From Actinomycetota bacterium (GTDB taxonomy: Bacteria; Actinomycetota; Acidimicrobiia; Acidimicrobiales; Ilumatobacteraceae): a stretch of DNA of 45,208 nt. Location: assembly GCA_016871395.1 (NCBI GenBank), contig VFYV01000015.1, forward strand, positions 1-45,208. Reading direction: 5' to 3'. Made by a program: the position numbers and the translations under genes. Of this stretch, positions 1-8,367 are shown piece after piece. Numbering within the stretch: position 1 is the stretch's first letter; the number at the start of each line of letters is the position of its first letter. The notes beneath the pieces were generated by a model. That model was not told the origin of the DNA and did not search any database. It saw only the letters and a list, made by a program, of their open reading frames with translations.

Positions 1-296
1 ACATCCCGCCGTTGTTCGACAACTGGCACGGCTTCGACATCCTCGACCGCAAGCGCGTGGTTCGCCCGCGCGAATCGATCGAATGGACCCGTCGCATCGT
101 GGGCGAATGCGGCATCTTCGCTGGCATCAGCACCGGCGCGGCTCTGGCCGGTGCGGCCAAGGTGGCCTCGGAGATTGAGGAAGGCACCATCGTGTTCATC
201 GTGTGTGACGGGGGTTGGAAGTACCTGTCCACCGGGGCCTACACCGACGATCTCGACGAGGCCGAGGCCCGCGCCGAGAAGATCATCTATTTCTGA
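1..296 (+). CDS. Cysteine synthase family protein (CysK/CysM-like), 3' end only
   Basis: Partial gene: the reading frame is open from base 3 and stops with TGA at 294-296, so about 97 C-terminal residues are visible. The segment GISTGAAL followed by a beta-strand and GWKYLST matches the C-terminal end of PLP-dependent O-acetylserine sulfhydrylases (fold type II), where the glycine-rich stretch helps to hold the PLP phosphate. The family makes cysteine from O-acetylserine or a related acceptor and sulfide. The lysine-bearing N-terminal half lies outside the window, so substrate choice (CysK, CysM or cystathionine-synthase-like) cannot be decided. Confidence 0.85.
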   Translation, partial: IPPLFDNWHGFDILDRKRVVRPRESIEWTRRIVGECGIFAGISTGAALAGAAKVASEIEEGTIVFIVCDGGWKYLSTGAYTDDLDEAEARAEKIIYF

Positions 297-348
297 CCCT
301 TCGCCGGGCCAAGATTTTTGCTCCTCCCCGCACAGGTAGAGGGCGGTC

Positions 349-354
349 TACCGT
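349..354 (+). promoter_or_regulatory. Putative -10 box of the nuclease/helicase cassette
   Basis: TACCGT lies 10 nt before the ATG at 365. It fits the TAnnnT boxes seen ahead of other operon-first genes here and would start transcription within a few bases of the start codon. A weak AGG (358-360) is also present. Confidence 0.4.
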
Positions 355-364
355 TCAGGTTGAT

Positions 365-1453
365 ATGAATCCCGTTCCGGTGCCCTTTCCCGCCAACCGG
401 CGCGACACTCGTCGACGTTTCGAACAATGGGTCAAACACCCCGGCTGCGGCGCGAACCTGGTATCGGCGGTGCACAACGTCAAAATGGGTGCCGTCGCCC
501 GACGCGAGAACCCGAACGCGCCCCGCGAGGGACAGTCGGCCTTCGCTCTGGCCCGCGGGCGTCGGTTCGAGGCCGGGTTGGTGGCGAATAACGGCGAGCG
601 CCTGCGGTTGGCGATGGTCAGGCAGGAAATGTTCGATAGTCCCAACCCCCGATTTCTCGATTTTCGCATCTCCATCAACGGCGGTCCGCTGACCGACATT
701 GATGATGCCATCGCGCACACCGAGAAGTTTTTGCGGGTCCTGGCCGACGATCCTTCTTTCGAAGGGGTGGTATCGAGCGCCTCCTTACGCATCCCCAAAG
801 GTGTGATGCTGCCGGAAGCCACTCTGATCATCGACGCCCTGGCGGTGCGCTCCGTCGATGGACGACCCCATGTCTCGGTGGGTGAGATCAAGACCTACGC
901 TGATCGCGGTGGTCACACCTCGAAGACCGATTTGGCGCACGCTCGCGCCCAGATGGGGCTGTACGTCCATGCCTTGGGTTTGGTGCTCGATCAATGGGAC
1001 TTGTCCGACAAGATCGCGGTTTCCTTCGTGGGGTTCCTGGTCCTCACCAATCCCGGGTCGAACAATCCGGTCGTGCGGGTCGGCGAGGACCTGCGCTATC
1101 AGGCCGAGCGAGCGCGTAAGGGATTCGAACTCATGGAGGCCGCGGCGCACGATCTGTCCGAACTGGTGGGCGACGACGACGGTGACGGACCCGCCGATTT
1201 GTTCGACATGGTGCTGGCCGCACCGACGTCGTTCGCCGATGTATGTCCGTCGTTCTGCGAACGCGCACCGGCCTGTCACGCCAAGGCGCTGACCGAGGGC
1301 GACGGTGCCGTCCTCGGCGACGATGTCGCACGGTTCCTGAATGGCCTGTCTCTGCACCGGGCCGACGAGCTCATGGGCGGTGCTCGTGCTCGCAACGAGA
1401 TCGAGCGCGATTTCGTTCGCCGCATGAGTCGACCCTTGGACGGTGCGCCGTGA
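365..1453 (+). CDS. Cas4/RecB-like PD-(D/E)XK nuclease with Fe-S cysteines
   Basis: A 362-residue protein with the PD-(D/E)XK nuclease core: D157 in IIDAL, then E174-I-K176 in VGEIK, then Q196 and Y200 in the downstream helix, the arrangement of RecB/Cas4-type exonucleases. Three C-terminal cysteines (C294-x3-C298-x5-C304) plus an isolated N-terminal C28 match the iron-staple pattern in which a 4Fe-4S cluster clamps the nuclease fold (AddB, Cas4, Dna2). Expected activity is metal-dependent cleavage of DNA ends or single strands. The ATG at 365 was chosen because it follows a -10 box and the longer open frame upstream overlaps the preceding gene. The stop overlaps the next start (GTGA at 1450-1453), implying translational coupling. 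No cas1/cas2 or CRISPR array is nearby, so CRISPR adaptation is not supported. Confidence 0.75.
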   Translation: MNPVPVPFPANRRDTRRRFEQWVKHPGCGANLVSAVHNVKMGAVARRENPNAPREGQSAFALARGRRFEAGLVANNGERLRLAMVRQEMFDSPNPRFLDFRISINGGPLTDIDDAIAHTEKFLRVLADDPSFEGVVSSASLRIPKGVMLPEATLIIDALAVRSVDGRPHVSVGEIKTYADRGGHTSKTDLAHARAQMGLYVHALGLVLDQWDLSDKIAVSFVGFLVLTNPGSNNPVVRVGEDLRYQAERARKGFELMEAAAHDLSELVGDDDGDGPADLFDMVLAAPTSFADVCPSFCERAPACHAKALTEGDGAVLGDDVARFLNGLSLHRADELMGGARARNEIERDFVRRMSRPLDGAP

Positions 1454-2955
1454 GCAACGAACTCCGAACAACCCGTCGACTACTGGCCTGGCACGAAGGA
1501 CACCCGCTCCCTCGTGGCGAGAAGGTCAACCTGCACGTCGGTGACGACGACGAGATCATGTGCCTGTCGTTCGTGCGCATGGGTGGCGAGTCGCTCCCGT
1601 GGGGGGTCGTGTTCGCCCGCCCGCACGAGGAACCGCGGTTGTTCACGGTTCCCGACCCCCGCGACCGCGACATGGTGGCCGACATGATGGTCGAGGTAGG
1701 GCGGGCCTTGCTCGCGCATTTCGGGCACCCGAATCACGCCCCCGATGTCGACGGAGCGAGCGCAAGCTACGAGTTTCGTCAGCTCTGGTTGCCGGCGACG
1801 TCGCACCTCGAGTTGCTCCATTCGCTTGCGTTCGCCTACGCGCGCACGCGGCGCGACCGTCCCGACGTGCAGGTGCTGCGAGATCTCGGCAATCTCGCCA
1901 ACTGCCTCTACGTCGAGTCCCAACGGCCCGGTCAGCAAACGGTCATGGTCGCTTCGGTCGCCCTCGTCACGGCATTCGACTTCCCGACCTCACCAGTGAG
2001 GCAGGCCCACCTCGGACATCTTCTGGCATGGCTCGGTCGCGAAAAGACGCGTGACTCGCGCCTGCGGGCGGCGACTCTGGCCGAGCAATCGTCGGTAGCG
2101 ACAGCGCTCGACCCCGAATTCGAGCGCCGATATCTTGCGCCTCTCGTCGACGAATGGAATACGCCGCTTCGCGAGCAACGGGCGACCGCGGGCAAGAAAG
2201 TCGCGTCGAAGATCGCGGGCGTGTTGGGTGATCAGTTGCGGCATCGTCATTCGTTGACTATCGAGGCCGTGGCGCGGCTGCGTCGAGATCCCCGCGGCCC
2301 CAACACGGGCCTGGCCGAACTCGTTCGTGTGAGCGTCGACAAGTTCCGACGGGTGTGGTGGGAGCACGTGCTGCGCGAGAAGAATGGCGACCCCGACAAG
2401 CGACCTTTCTGGCCGGGTTTGCGGGGGGATCTGAGTGCGCAACAGGCCGCGTTCGCCTTCCAGCAAAGGGTCGCAGCCGATCGGCTCGCGATGAGCGCTC
2501 TCGTCCACGGTGACCGCGAGTTGCAGAACGAGGAACTTCTGCGCGGGCACGGAATTCGAGCCAAGGTGATCTCGGTCGACGGCGGCGGTTCGCGTTGGGC
2601 CGTCGCGTTCGACTTTCCGGATCTCCCCGACGTGAAGGTGGGCGGGACGCTAGCCATCGCTGGTGCGGCCAAACTGTTGGTGAAGGTGGTCTCAGTGAAC
2701 CTCGACGATCGACAAATCGTCGTGGCGCCGCAATGGACGGGAGCGAAGTATCCCTCGGGTCCGATGTCGAAGCGAGCGGGCGATCCGACCTGGCGGGGAC
2801 GTCGCATGGTTCTGCTCGAGGACTTTCCGGCCGCACTCACCGAGCGGACGAGCTTGCGCGTTCACGATCGGGCCGAGAGCGGATTCGACATACTCGATTA
2901 CTTCCAACGGCCGGTGGCGGTCGAAGTTGACCTGGACGAAGGCGACGAACAATGA
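1450..2955 (+). CDS. Unknown 501-aa protein of the nuclease/helicase cassette
   Basis: No family is recognised. The GTG start at 1450 overlaps the preceding stop. The first 270 or so residues are mostly predicted helical with some strands, rich in Arg, Leu and Ala; residues 290-365 are helical and contain a Trp-rich stretch (RVWWEHVL). Residues 366-430 alternate short beta strands with glycines, resembling a small beta-barrel. UPF1-like helicases carry such a barrel (domain 1B) just before the Walker A segment, and the next gene starts almost at its Walker A motif. One reading, which is inference, is that this protein supplies the accessory N-terminal part of a split helicase. No catalytic motif, signal peptide or membrane segment is seen. 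The stop overlaps the next ATG (ATGA at 2952-2955). Confidence 0.6.
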   Translation: MSNELRTTRRLLAWHEGHPLPRGEKVNLHVGDDDEIMCLSFVRMGGESLPWGVVFARPHEEPRLFTVPDPRDRDMVADMMVEVGRALLAHFGHPNHAPDVDGASASYEFRQLWLPATSHLELLHSLAFAYARTRRDRPDVQVLRDLGNLANCLYVESQRPGQQTVMVASVALVTAFDFPTSPVRQAHLGHLLAWLGREKTRDSRLRAATLAEQSSVATALDPEFERRYLAPLVDEWNTPLREQRATAGKKVASKIAGVLGDQLRHRHSLTIEAVARLRRDPRGPNTGLAELVRVSVDKFRRVWWEHVLREKNGDPDKRPFWPGLRGDLSAQQAAFAFQQRVAADRLAMSALVHGDRELQNEELLRGHGIRAKVISVDGGGSRWAVAFDFPDLPDVKVGGTLAIAGAAKLLVKVVSVNLDDRQIVVAPQWTGAKYPSGPMSKRAGDPTWRGRRMVLLEDFPAALTERTSLRVHDRAESGFDILDYFQRPVAVEVDLDEGDEQ

Positions 2956-4292
2956 GCGCGGTCGTTCGTGAACTTCGCTCGTTCGTCGCGGGGTCCGGAG
3001 TCGTCGCGGTGGTCAAGGCTCCACCGGGTTCGGGCAAGACCCGAACGCTGGTCGAATCACTGGAAGCCGGCATCAAGAAGAGACTGCGCATTCTGGTAGC
3101 GGCTCAGACCAACAACCAGGTCGACGAGATCAGTGATCGCATCGCCGAGCGCTACTCCGATCTGTCGGTCGTGCGTTTCGCGAGTTCGGGTTATCCCCGA
3201 CCACCCGGAACGCATCCGCGCGTGGTCTACATCGAACGAACGAGCTCCATCCCCGACGGGCCGATCGTGATGGTTGGAACCGTGGCCAAACTCGCGCTCT
3301 CGAGTTTCGACGGCGACTTCGACATCTTGTTCGTCGACGAGGCCTGGCAGATGGCGTGGGCGGACTTCCTCACCATTCGCCAGTCCGCCGATCGCTACGT
3401 CTTCATCGGCGACCCCGGTCAGATCCCCCCGACAGTGTCCATCGATGTCGACCGTTGGGAATCGTCCGATCACGGCCCCCACCTCGCGGCTCCCCACCTG
3501 ATCATGGCCAACCCACAATTGGCGTCCGTGCGCACCGAATTGCGGTTGCCGACGTGCCATCGCCTGCCCTACGACTCGGCCCGTCTTGTCAATCGCTTCT
3601 ACGACTTCGAGTTTGACAGTCAGGCCAAGCCGGGTGAGAGGTTCGTCAGAGCCGTCAAGCGTCCAGCCGCCGCTGCCCTCGCGGACGATCTACTCGATCG
3701 AGCGCTCGACGCGATGTGGGCGCACCGTTGGCCGTCGACCACAGCAATCATCCAGTTGCCGACGCCCGACGGCGGCCTGCCGGCGGGCACCGACCTCAAG
3801 TTGGCCCAGTACACCGCCGAGATTGTCGCCCGGCTCATCGCTCGTCGGTGTGAGGTATCGACCGATTCGAGTGAAAAGAACGCCCCGCGGTTGTTGCGGC
3901 CGCTCGACATCGGCGTCGTCTCGACGCACAACCTCATGAACACTGCCGTGCACAAAGAATTGCTCAAGTTCTCGCCCAAGTTCGCGGACGTGCGGGTCAC
4001 CACCCCCGAGCGTTGGCAAGGATTGCAGCGACCCGTCATGGTCGCGGTACATCCGCTCTCGGGTGTGAGGTCCCCCTCGTCGTTCGACCTCGAGACCGGT
4101 CGGCTCTGTGTCATGGCCTCGCGCCACCAATCTGCGTGCTTCTTCGTCACGCGCGATCACGTCGCGGCGACCCTCAACGATCACCTTCCGCTCGCCGATC
4201 AGGCACTCGGTTGCCCAGACGCGGTGGGCAAGGGTCACGCCCTTCACTCTGATTTCCTCGAATACCACCGCGAAAGGAACCTCGTTGTCTGA
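2952..4292 (+). CDS. SF1 (UPF1/Dna2-like) helicase
   Basis: A 446-residue ATPase with SF1 motifs in order: Walker A APPGSGKT (23-30), motif Ia around 50-60 (AAQTNNQ), Walker B FVDEAW (127-132), motif III GDPGQIPP (153-160), motif IV around 197-206, motif V around 349-362 (ERWQGLQ) and motif VI with arginine-finger candidate R391 (ASRHQS). The DEAW box and GDPGQ motif point to the UPF1/Dna2 (SF1B) branch, so 5'-3' movement on nucleic acid is expected from the family. Only about 22 residues precede Walker A, so the usual 1B barrel is absent and may come from the upstream gene. The protein is coupled by overlap to both neighbours. Confidence 0.85.
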   Translation: MSAVVRELRSFVAGSGVVAVVKAPPGSGKTRTLVESLEAGIKKRLRILVAAQTNNQVDEISDRIAERYSDLSVVRFASSGYPRPPGTHPRVVYIERTSSIPDGPIVMVGTVAKLALSSFDGDFDILFVDEAWQMAWADFLTIRQSADRYVFIGDPGQIPPTVSIDVDRWESSDHGPHLAAPHLIMANPQLASVRTELRLPTCHRLPYDSARLVNRFYDFEFDSQAKPGERFVRAVKRPAAAALADDLLDRALDAMWAHRWPSTTAIIQLPTPDGGLPAGTDLKLAQYTAEIVARLIARRCEVSTDSSEKNAPRLLRPLDIGVVSTHNLMNTAVHKELLKFSPKFADVRVTTPERWQGLQRPVMVAVHPLSGVRSPSSFDLETGRLCVMASRHQSACFFVTRDHVAATLNDHLPLADQALGCPDAVGKGHALHSDFLEYHRERNLVV

Positions 4293-6204
4293 CCAGAAAA
4301 TCCACATTCCCGTGGGAGCGACCGGTGACGGGCGTTTCACGACCGCGTGCGCGCACCGAGAGGTGAATAATCGGAACCACGCGTACGACGATCTCGCGCG
4401 CACCGAACCGAGCGCGTTCGCCCAGCTACTCATGGAGAAGGGTATCGAACACGAGGCCATGGTGTACGAGCGACTGGAGGTCGCTCACGGCGTTGTGCGA
4501 CTCCCCGCCATGAGCGCTCCCGCGTTGATCAAGGACACCGATTCGGCGATGGTCAACGGAGCGCGCATCATCATGGGCGGAGGGCTGCCGATCGTTTCCG
4601 GTCGCTCCGGTAAACCCGACATCTTGATCCGTGTCGACGCGCCGAGCACGCGGGCAGCATGGGGATACGTCCCCGTCGACGTCAAGAGCCATCGAGGATT
4701 CAAGGGCACCACCAAGGCTCGTCAATGGTTGGTCGGATCGATTGAGTCGCCATTCCTGCACGACGCGACAACTCTGGACGAGATCGGCACCCCTTTGCTC
4801 GACGACTCACTGCAACTGGCGCACTATTGGCGCATGCTCGAGGAGTCGGGCTGGATCCCGCGGGTTGATCCTGTTGGCGGAATTTTCGACGTCGACGCCC
4901 GTCTCGTCTGGCGCCGTCTCGACATAGCGCTCTGGAAACACGAACATCCCGTTACCGAGATCACCCAACAACGGAGCGCTCTCGAGATCCTCGATCTTGA
5001 ATGGGAGTTCCGTTGGAATGCGGTGACCCGCATGCTCGACGGATCCGATCCGACGACCGAACCGATCCTCCACGGGAACTGTGCGACGTGCGAGTGGAAG
5101 AACGTCTGCTACGAAGAACTCGACGCCTCCGAACACGTGTCCCTCGTCGCGGGGGTGACCAAGGCTCACGTGAAGAAGTTTGCGACCATCGGGGTGCGAA
5201 CCCAGAGTGAGTTGTCTCGTCTCGACGTCCGTTCAGCCGCCATGTTCGATCGGGCCAAGTCGCGTGGCGTCGACCTCGGAAAGATTCGGGTCCTCGCGAG
5301 CGAGCACCCGAACCCCGACGATCCGGTCAGCGTCCTCACCGGTCGGAGCAAGAAGACGTTGGAGTTCCTGACTGCGGAAGGCTTCGTCACGGTGTCCGAT
5401 CTTTCCTGGCTCGAGCCCCGGCTCGCCACGATGCCCTGGTTCGCTCACGTGACCCGACGAATCGACGGTGCGCGCGTCCGATTGCACCCGGATGGTTTGC
5501 CACATTTACCGCGGGACGAGCGAATTCCAGTTGTGCCACGCGCCGACGTCGAAATCGACGTTGACATGGAGAATTCCGACGTGGTCTACCTGTGGGGGAC
5601 CAACGCGACCGTTCGTGACGGTGTATCCGCTCCGGCGAGCGTGCGACCCGGCTACCGACCCTTCCACACGTTGGCCGGCGGGCACGTCGACGAACCGGGG
5701 GCCTTCGTGACGATGTGGAATTGGATGCACACGGTTATCGCCGAGTGTGACCACCAGAACGCGACCGTTCGGTTCTACTGCTACACCGACGCCGAGAACA
5801 CCAAAATGCACGAGATCGCCTCCCGATGGCTCGACTTCCCGGGTATGCCTGACCACGAGGCCATCGACGCTCTCTGTGCGACCGACCACTGGGTCGACCT
5901 CAAGGAGACGGTCGAGGGTCTCGTGTGGCCCACGGATTCGTTGAGTCTGAAGGAAGTGGCCCCGTTGGCCGGGTTCTCCTGGCGTGACGAGGACGCCGGT
6001 GGTGATAACTCGATCCTCTGGTACGAGATCGCGGTGACGACCGATGACGACTCCCAACGTCGTGAGATGAGCGAGAAATTGCTCCGTTACAACGAGGACG
6101 ACGTGTTGGCCACCAAGGTGTTGCGCGAGTGGCTGGACGACGGCCTCAACGGACGTGGTCCGGTGTTCCCGAGCGTCGTGACCTTGGACGAAATGTTCGC
6201 TTGA
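4285..6204 (+). CDS. TM0106-type RecB-like nuclease fused to RNase H-like domain
   Basis: A 639-residue protein. The N-terminal part holds a PD-(D/E)XK nuclease (D112 in GKPDIL, D132-V-K134, Q177, Y181) followed by C266-x2-C269-x5-C275, with C22 as likely fourth Fe-S ligand. Residues about 285-380 look like helix-hairpin-helix DNA-binding segments. The C-terminal part resembles an RNase H-like 3'-5' exonuclease, with acidic D427-M-E429 and a final YNEDD motif (602-606). Family members are often single large proteins ending in a UPF1-like helicase; here the helicase is a separate upstream gene. The TTG start at 4285 was chosen because GAAAGGAA (4272-4279) sits 5 nt before it. It overlaps the helicase gene by 8 nt. 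Confidence 0.75.
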   Translation: MSDQKIHIPVGATGDGRFTTACAHREVNNRNHAYDDLARTEPSAFAQLLMEKGIEHEAMVYERLEVAHGVVRLPAMSAPALIKDTDSAMVNGARIIMGGGLPIVSGRSGKPDILIRVDAPSTRAAWGYVPVDVKSHRGFKGTTKARQWLVGSIESPFLHDATTLDEIGTPLLDDSLQLAHYWRMLEESGWIPRVDPVGGIFDVDARLVWRRLDIALWKHEHPVTEITQQRSALEILDLEWEFRWNAVTRMLDGSDPTTEPILHGNCATCEWKNVCYEELDASEHVSLVAGVTKAHVKKFATIGVRTQSELSRLDVRSAAMFDRAKSRGVDLGKIRVLASEHPNPDDPVSVLTGRSKKTLEFLTAEGFVTVSDLSWLEPRLATMPWFAHVTRRIDGARVRLHPDGLPHLPRDERIPVVPRADVEIDVDMENSDVVYLWGTNATVRDGVSAPASVRPGYRPFHTLAGGHVDEPGAFVTMWNWMHTVIAECDHQNATVRFYCYTDAENTKMHEIASRWLDFPGMPDHEAIDALCATDHWVDLKETVEGLVWPTDSLSLKEVAPLAGFSWRDEDAGGDNSILWYEIAVTTDDDSQRREMSEKLLRYNEDDVLATKVLREWLDDGLNGRGPVFPSVVTLDEMFA

Positions 6205-6216
6205 TAGTGGCGTCCA

Positions 6217-7050
6217 TCAACGCCCCACGATCAGGGTCAGCAGTCCGATCACCATCACCAGTGACGAGATGAGGCGCCGAGGACCACTGCCCTCTTTGAG
6301 AACCCTCCAGCCGATGAGGGCGGCGAACACCACGCTGGACTCCCGCAAAGCGGTGACGTATCCCACCGGGGCGCGTCGCACCGCCAGTAACACCATCCAG
6401 TAGGTCACCAAAGAGATTGCGCCCGTCACCACGTACTGGTGCCACATGGAGGGCACACTCGCCCGCATCTCTTTCCAACGTCGGCGGAGCACGCCGTGAA
6501 CCGTGGTACCGATGCCACCGGTGACGAAGATGGACATCGCGTACGCGCTCCCCGTGGTCGATCGCGAACCCTTGCTGTCGATCACCGTGTACGTTCCGAT
6601 GAGCGTTGCCACCACCAATGCGGGCCACACAAGGCTCCACCGCACGTGTCCGGACAACAGCACCAATCCGCCAACCACCACTAGAATGCCGATCATGGAG
6701 ATCGCCGACAGACGGTCCGACAGGAACAGCACTCCGCCGATGGCGGCGAACAACGCTCCCGCGCCGCGAGCGATGGGGTAGGTGACGCTGAAGTCGGCGA
6801 CGTCGTAGGTGTGTCCGAGGCGTCCGAAGTAGAAAGTGTGGACGACACCGCTCGCGGCCGCCCAACCCCACGCGCTCCAGCCGAGGTCGCCTGACAATGT
6901 CGCCGCCAAGGCGTAGGGAAATCCGATCACCCCACCGGCTACGCACATGCCCCACAACGCCAACCAGCGGTCCGCGGATTGTTTGACGCGTAGGTTCCAG
7001 CCGGCGTGAAGCACGGCGGCGCCCAGTGCCAGAGCGGTGGCGACGAACAC
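6217..7050 (-). CDS. EamA/DMT-superfamily transporter
   Basis: A 277-residue integral membrane protein with about ten hydrophobic helices in two repeats, the usual size and architecture of EamA drug/metabolite exporters. The second repeat carries the typical R-E-S-S/V-V-F-A-A segment near its end (helix 9). Substrate cannot be inferred. The GTG start at 7050 lies 5 nt downstream of the Dabb gene stop, so the two are co-transcribed; a longer open frame upstream only overlaps the Dabb gene and is arginine-rich nonsense. It converges with the nuclease cassette with only 12 nt between the stops. Confidence 0.8.
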   Translation of the reverse strand: MFVATALALGAAVLHAGWNLRVKQSADRWLALWGMCVAGGVIGFPYALAATLSGDLGWSAWGWAAASGVVHTFYFGRLGHTYDVADFSVTYPIARGAGALFAAIGGVLFLSDRLSAISMIGILVVVGGLVLLSGHVRWSLVWPALVVATLIGTYTVIDSKGSRSTTGSAYAMSIFVTGGIGTTVHGVLRRRWKEMRASVPSMWHQYVVTGAISLVTYWMVLLAVRRAPVGYVTALRESSVVFAALIGWRVLKEGSGPRRLISSLVMVIGLLTLIVGR

Positions 7051-7055
7051 GCGTC

Positions 7056-7373
7056 TCAGGAACCGTCGGGAACCGCAAACTGGATGGAGGCACGAGTGTC
7101 GATGAAGGGTGCGGTGTACGTCTCGATGAAAATCTTGTGATCGGGGTGGTCTCGATAAACGAAGTAGTCGTCGATACTGTCGAACTCGGCCGTGACGCCG
7201 TAGTCGTAGGTGCCGGGGTTGACGCCCAGGTTGGCGCCGAAGTGGTACGAGCGGATTTGAGGGATTTTGCGTCGAAGTTCGGCCAATGCCGCAGTGGTGC
7301 GCTCGGCATGGTCCGTGGGCGTATCCGGTTTCCAATTGAAAAGAACGATGTGGCGGATGCGTTGTGCGGACAT
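7056..7373 (-). CDS. Dabb (stress-responsive A/B barrel) domain protein
   Basis: A 105-residue single-domain protein. The opening RHIVLFNWKPDT, the central YHFGANLG and the late YRDHPDHK segment match the dimeric alpha/beta barrel (Dabb) family, small dimeric proteins related to ferredoxin-like folds, some of which are polyketide cyclases; most bacterial members have no known substrate. It is the first gene of a two-gene minus-strand operon with the EamA exporter and has a leaderless-type promoter. Confidence 0.8.
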   Translation of the reverse strand: MSAQRIRHIVLFNWKPDTPTDHAERTTAALAELRRKIPQIRSYHFGANLGVNPGTYDYGVTAEFDSIDDYFVYRDHPDHKIFIETYTAPFIDTRASIQFAVPDGS

Positions 7374-7379
7374 GACACC

Positions 7380-7385
7380 AATCTA
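7380..7385 (-). promoter_or_regulatory. Leaderless-type -10 box of the Dabb gene
   Basis: On the minus strand TAGATT is followed by a 6-nt spacer and then the ATG at 7373. No Shine-Dalgarno site is present. Confidence 0.55.
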
Positions 7386-7456
7386 AACCGCCGTCTCGAA
7401 CCTCGGGGTATTCACCGTGGTGAGCGCCATGCGAGGAACAATCGGCTGATTTCTCG

Positions 7457-7462
7457 TAGCCT
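7457..7462 (+). promoter_or_regulatory. Leaderless-type -10 box of murI
   Basis: TAGCCT is followed by 7 nt and the GTG at 7470. No Shine-Dalgarno site is seen. Confidence 0.55.
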
Positions 7463-7469
7463 CTGCGAC

Positions 7470-8312
7470 GTGAGCGCCACCGCCGACATCACCGGACCCA
7501 TCGGTCTGTTCGACTCCGGATTCGGGGGTCTCACGGTGGCCCGCGCGGTCATCGACCTGCTACCGAACGAGGATGTCATTTACATCGGTGACACCGGCCG
7601 GTATCCGTACGGCGACAAGAACCCCGACGATGTGCGCGTCTACGCCCGCGAATTGGCCTGGAGTCTGGTGCGTGACTTCGGGGCCAAGGCCATTTTGGTG
7701 GCCTGCAACACCGCCGCGGCCGCTCTTCCGGTGCATGCGTTGGAAGCCGAGTTCGCCGCCGAGGGAACGAGCGTTCCGATCCTCGGGGTGATCGAACCCG
7801 GCGCGCGCGCCCTCGTGCACTCCACGCGTTCGGGGGACATCGGTGTCATCGGCACCATCGGCACCATCGGGTCGGGGGCCTACGACCGCGCCGTGTCCCG
7901 AGCGGCGATCGGGGCCACCGTTCGACTCACCAGCGCCGCGTGCCCCGGTTTCGTGGAGTTCGTCGAACGTGGCCGCACGACGGGACCCGAGGTCCTTCTT
8001 CTCGCCGAGCGCTTGCTGGCACCCATTCGCGACGCCAAGGTGGACGCGCTGTTGCTGGGTTGTACGCACTATCCCTACCTCGCTCGGGTGATCACCGAGG
8101 TTCTCGGAAGCCACGTCGTCTTGGTGTCCTCGGCCGATGAGACCGCGTTCGCCCTACGCGAGCAACTGAGTGACATGGGACTGTTGCGGTCGGACGGCCA
8201 TCGGCCCCGTCATCGATTCATGTCCAGCGGGGACGTCTCGTGGTTCGAGACCCTCGGGCAGAAACTGCTGGGCCCCGAATTGGTCGACGCCGAGACCTGG
8301 ACCCCACGCTGA
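7470..8312 (+). CDS. murI: Glutamate racemase
   Basis: A 280-residue cofactor-independent racemase that converts L- to D-glutamate for peptidoglycan. The two catalytic cysteines are visible: C79 in VACNTA and C198 in GCTHYP. The N-terminal [10 protein letters not shown] motif (D15, S16) and [11 protein letters not shown] are also family hallmarks. Length is normal. The GTG start at 7470 is supported by a -10 box 7 nt upstream; the longer open frame upstream is antisense to the Dabb gene. It is followed by rph and rdgB, a grouping common in actinobacteria. Confidence 0.95.
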   Translation: MSATADITGPIGLFDSGFGGLTVARAVIDLLPNEDVIYIGDTGRYPYGDKNPDDVRVYARELAWSLVRDFGAKAILVACNTAAAALPVHALEAEFAAEGTSVPILGVIEPGARALVHSTRSGDIGVIGTIGTIGSGAYDRAVSRAAIGATVRLTSAACPGFVEFVERGRTTGPEVLLLAERLLAPIRDAKVDALLLGCTHYPYLARVITEVLGSHVVLVSSADETAFALREQLSDMGLLRSDGHRPRHRFMSSGDVSWFETLGQKLLGPELVDAETWTPR

Positions 8313-8367
8313 AGACGAACGATCTATCTCGATCACGACCGACACCACGACGAGCAACGGAGAAGAC

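Noticed and set aside
365-1453. Cas4-like nuclease as evidence of a CRISPR-Cas locus
   Set aside because: No regularly spaced direct repeats and no cas1, cas2 or effector genes are present; the partners are a helicase and another nuclease.
7854-7873. Short tandem repeat GGCACCATC in murI
   Set aside because: It encodes the normal glycine/threonine-rich loop of glutamate racemase; two 9-bp copies are not notable.
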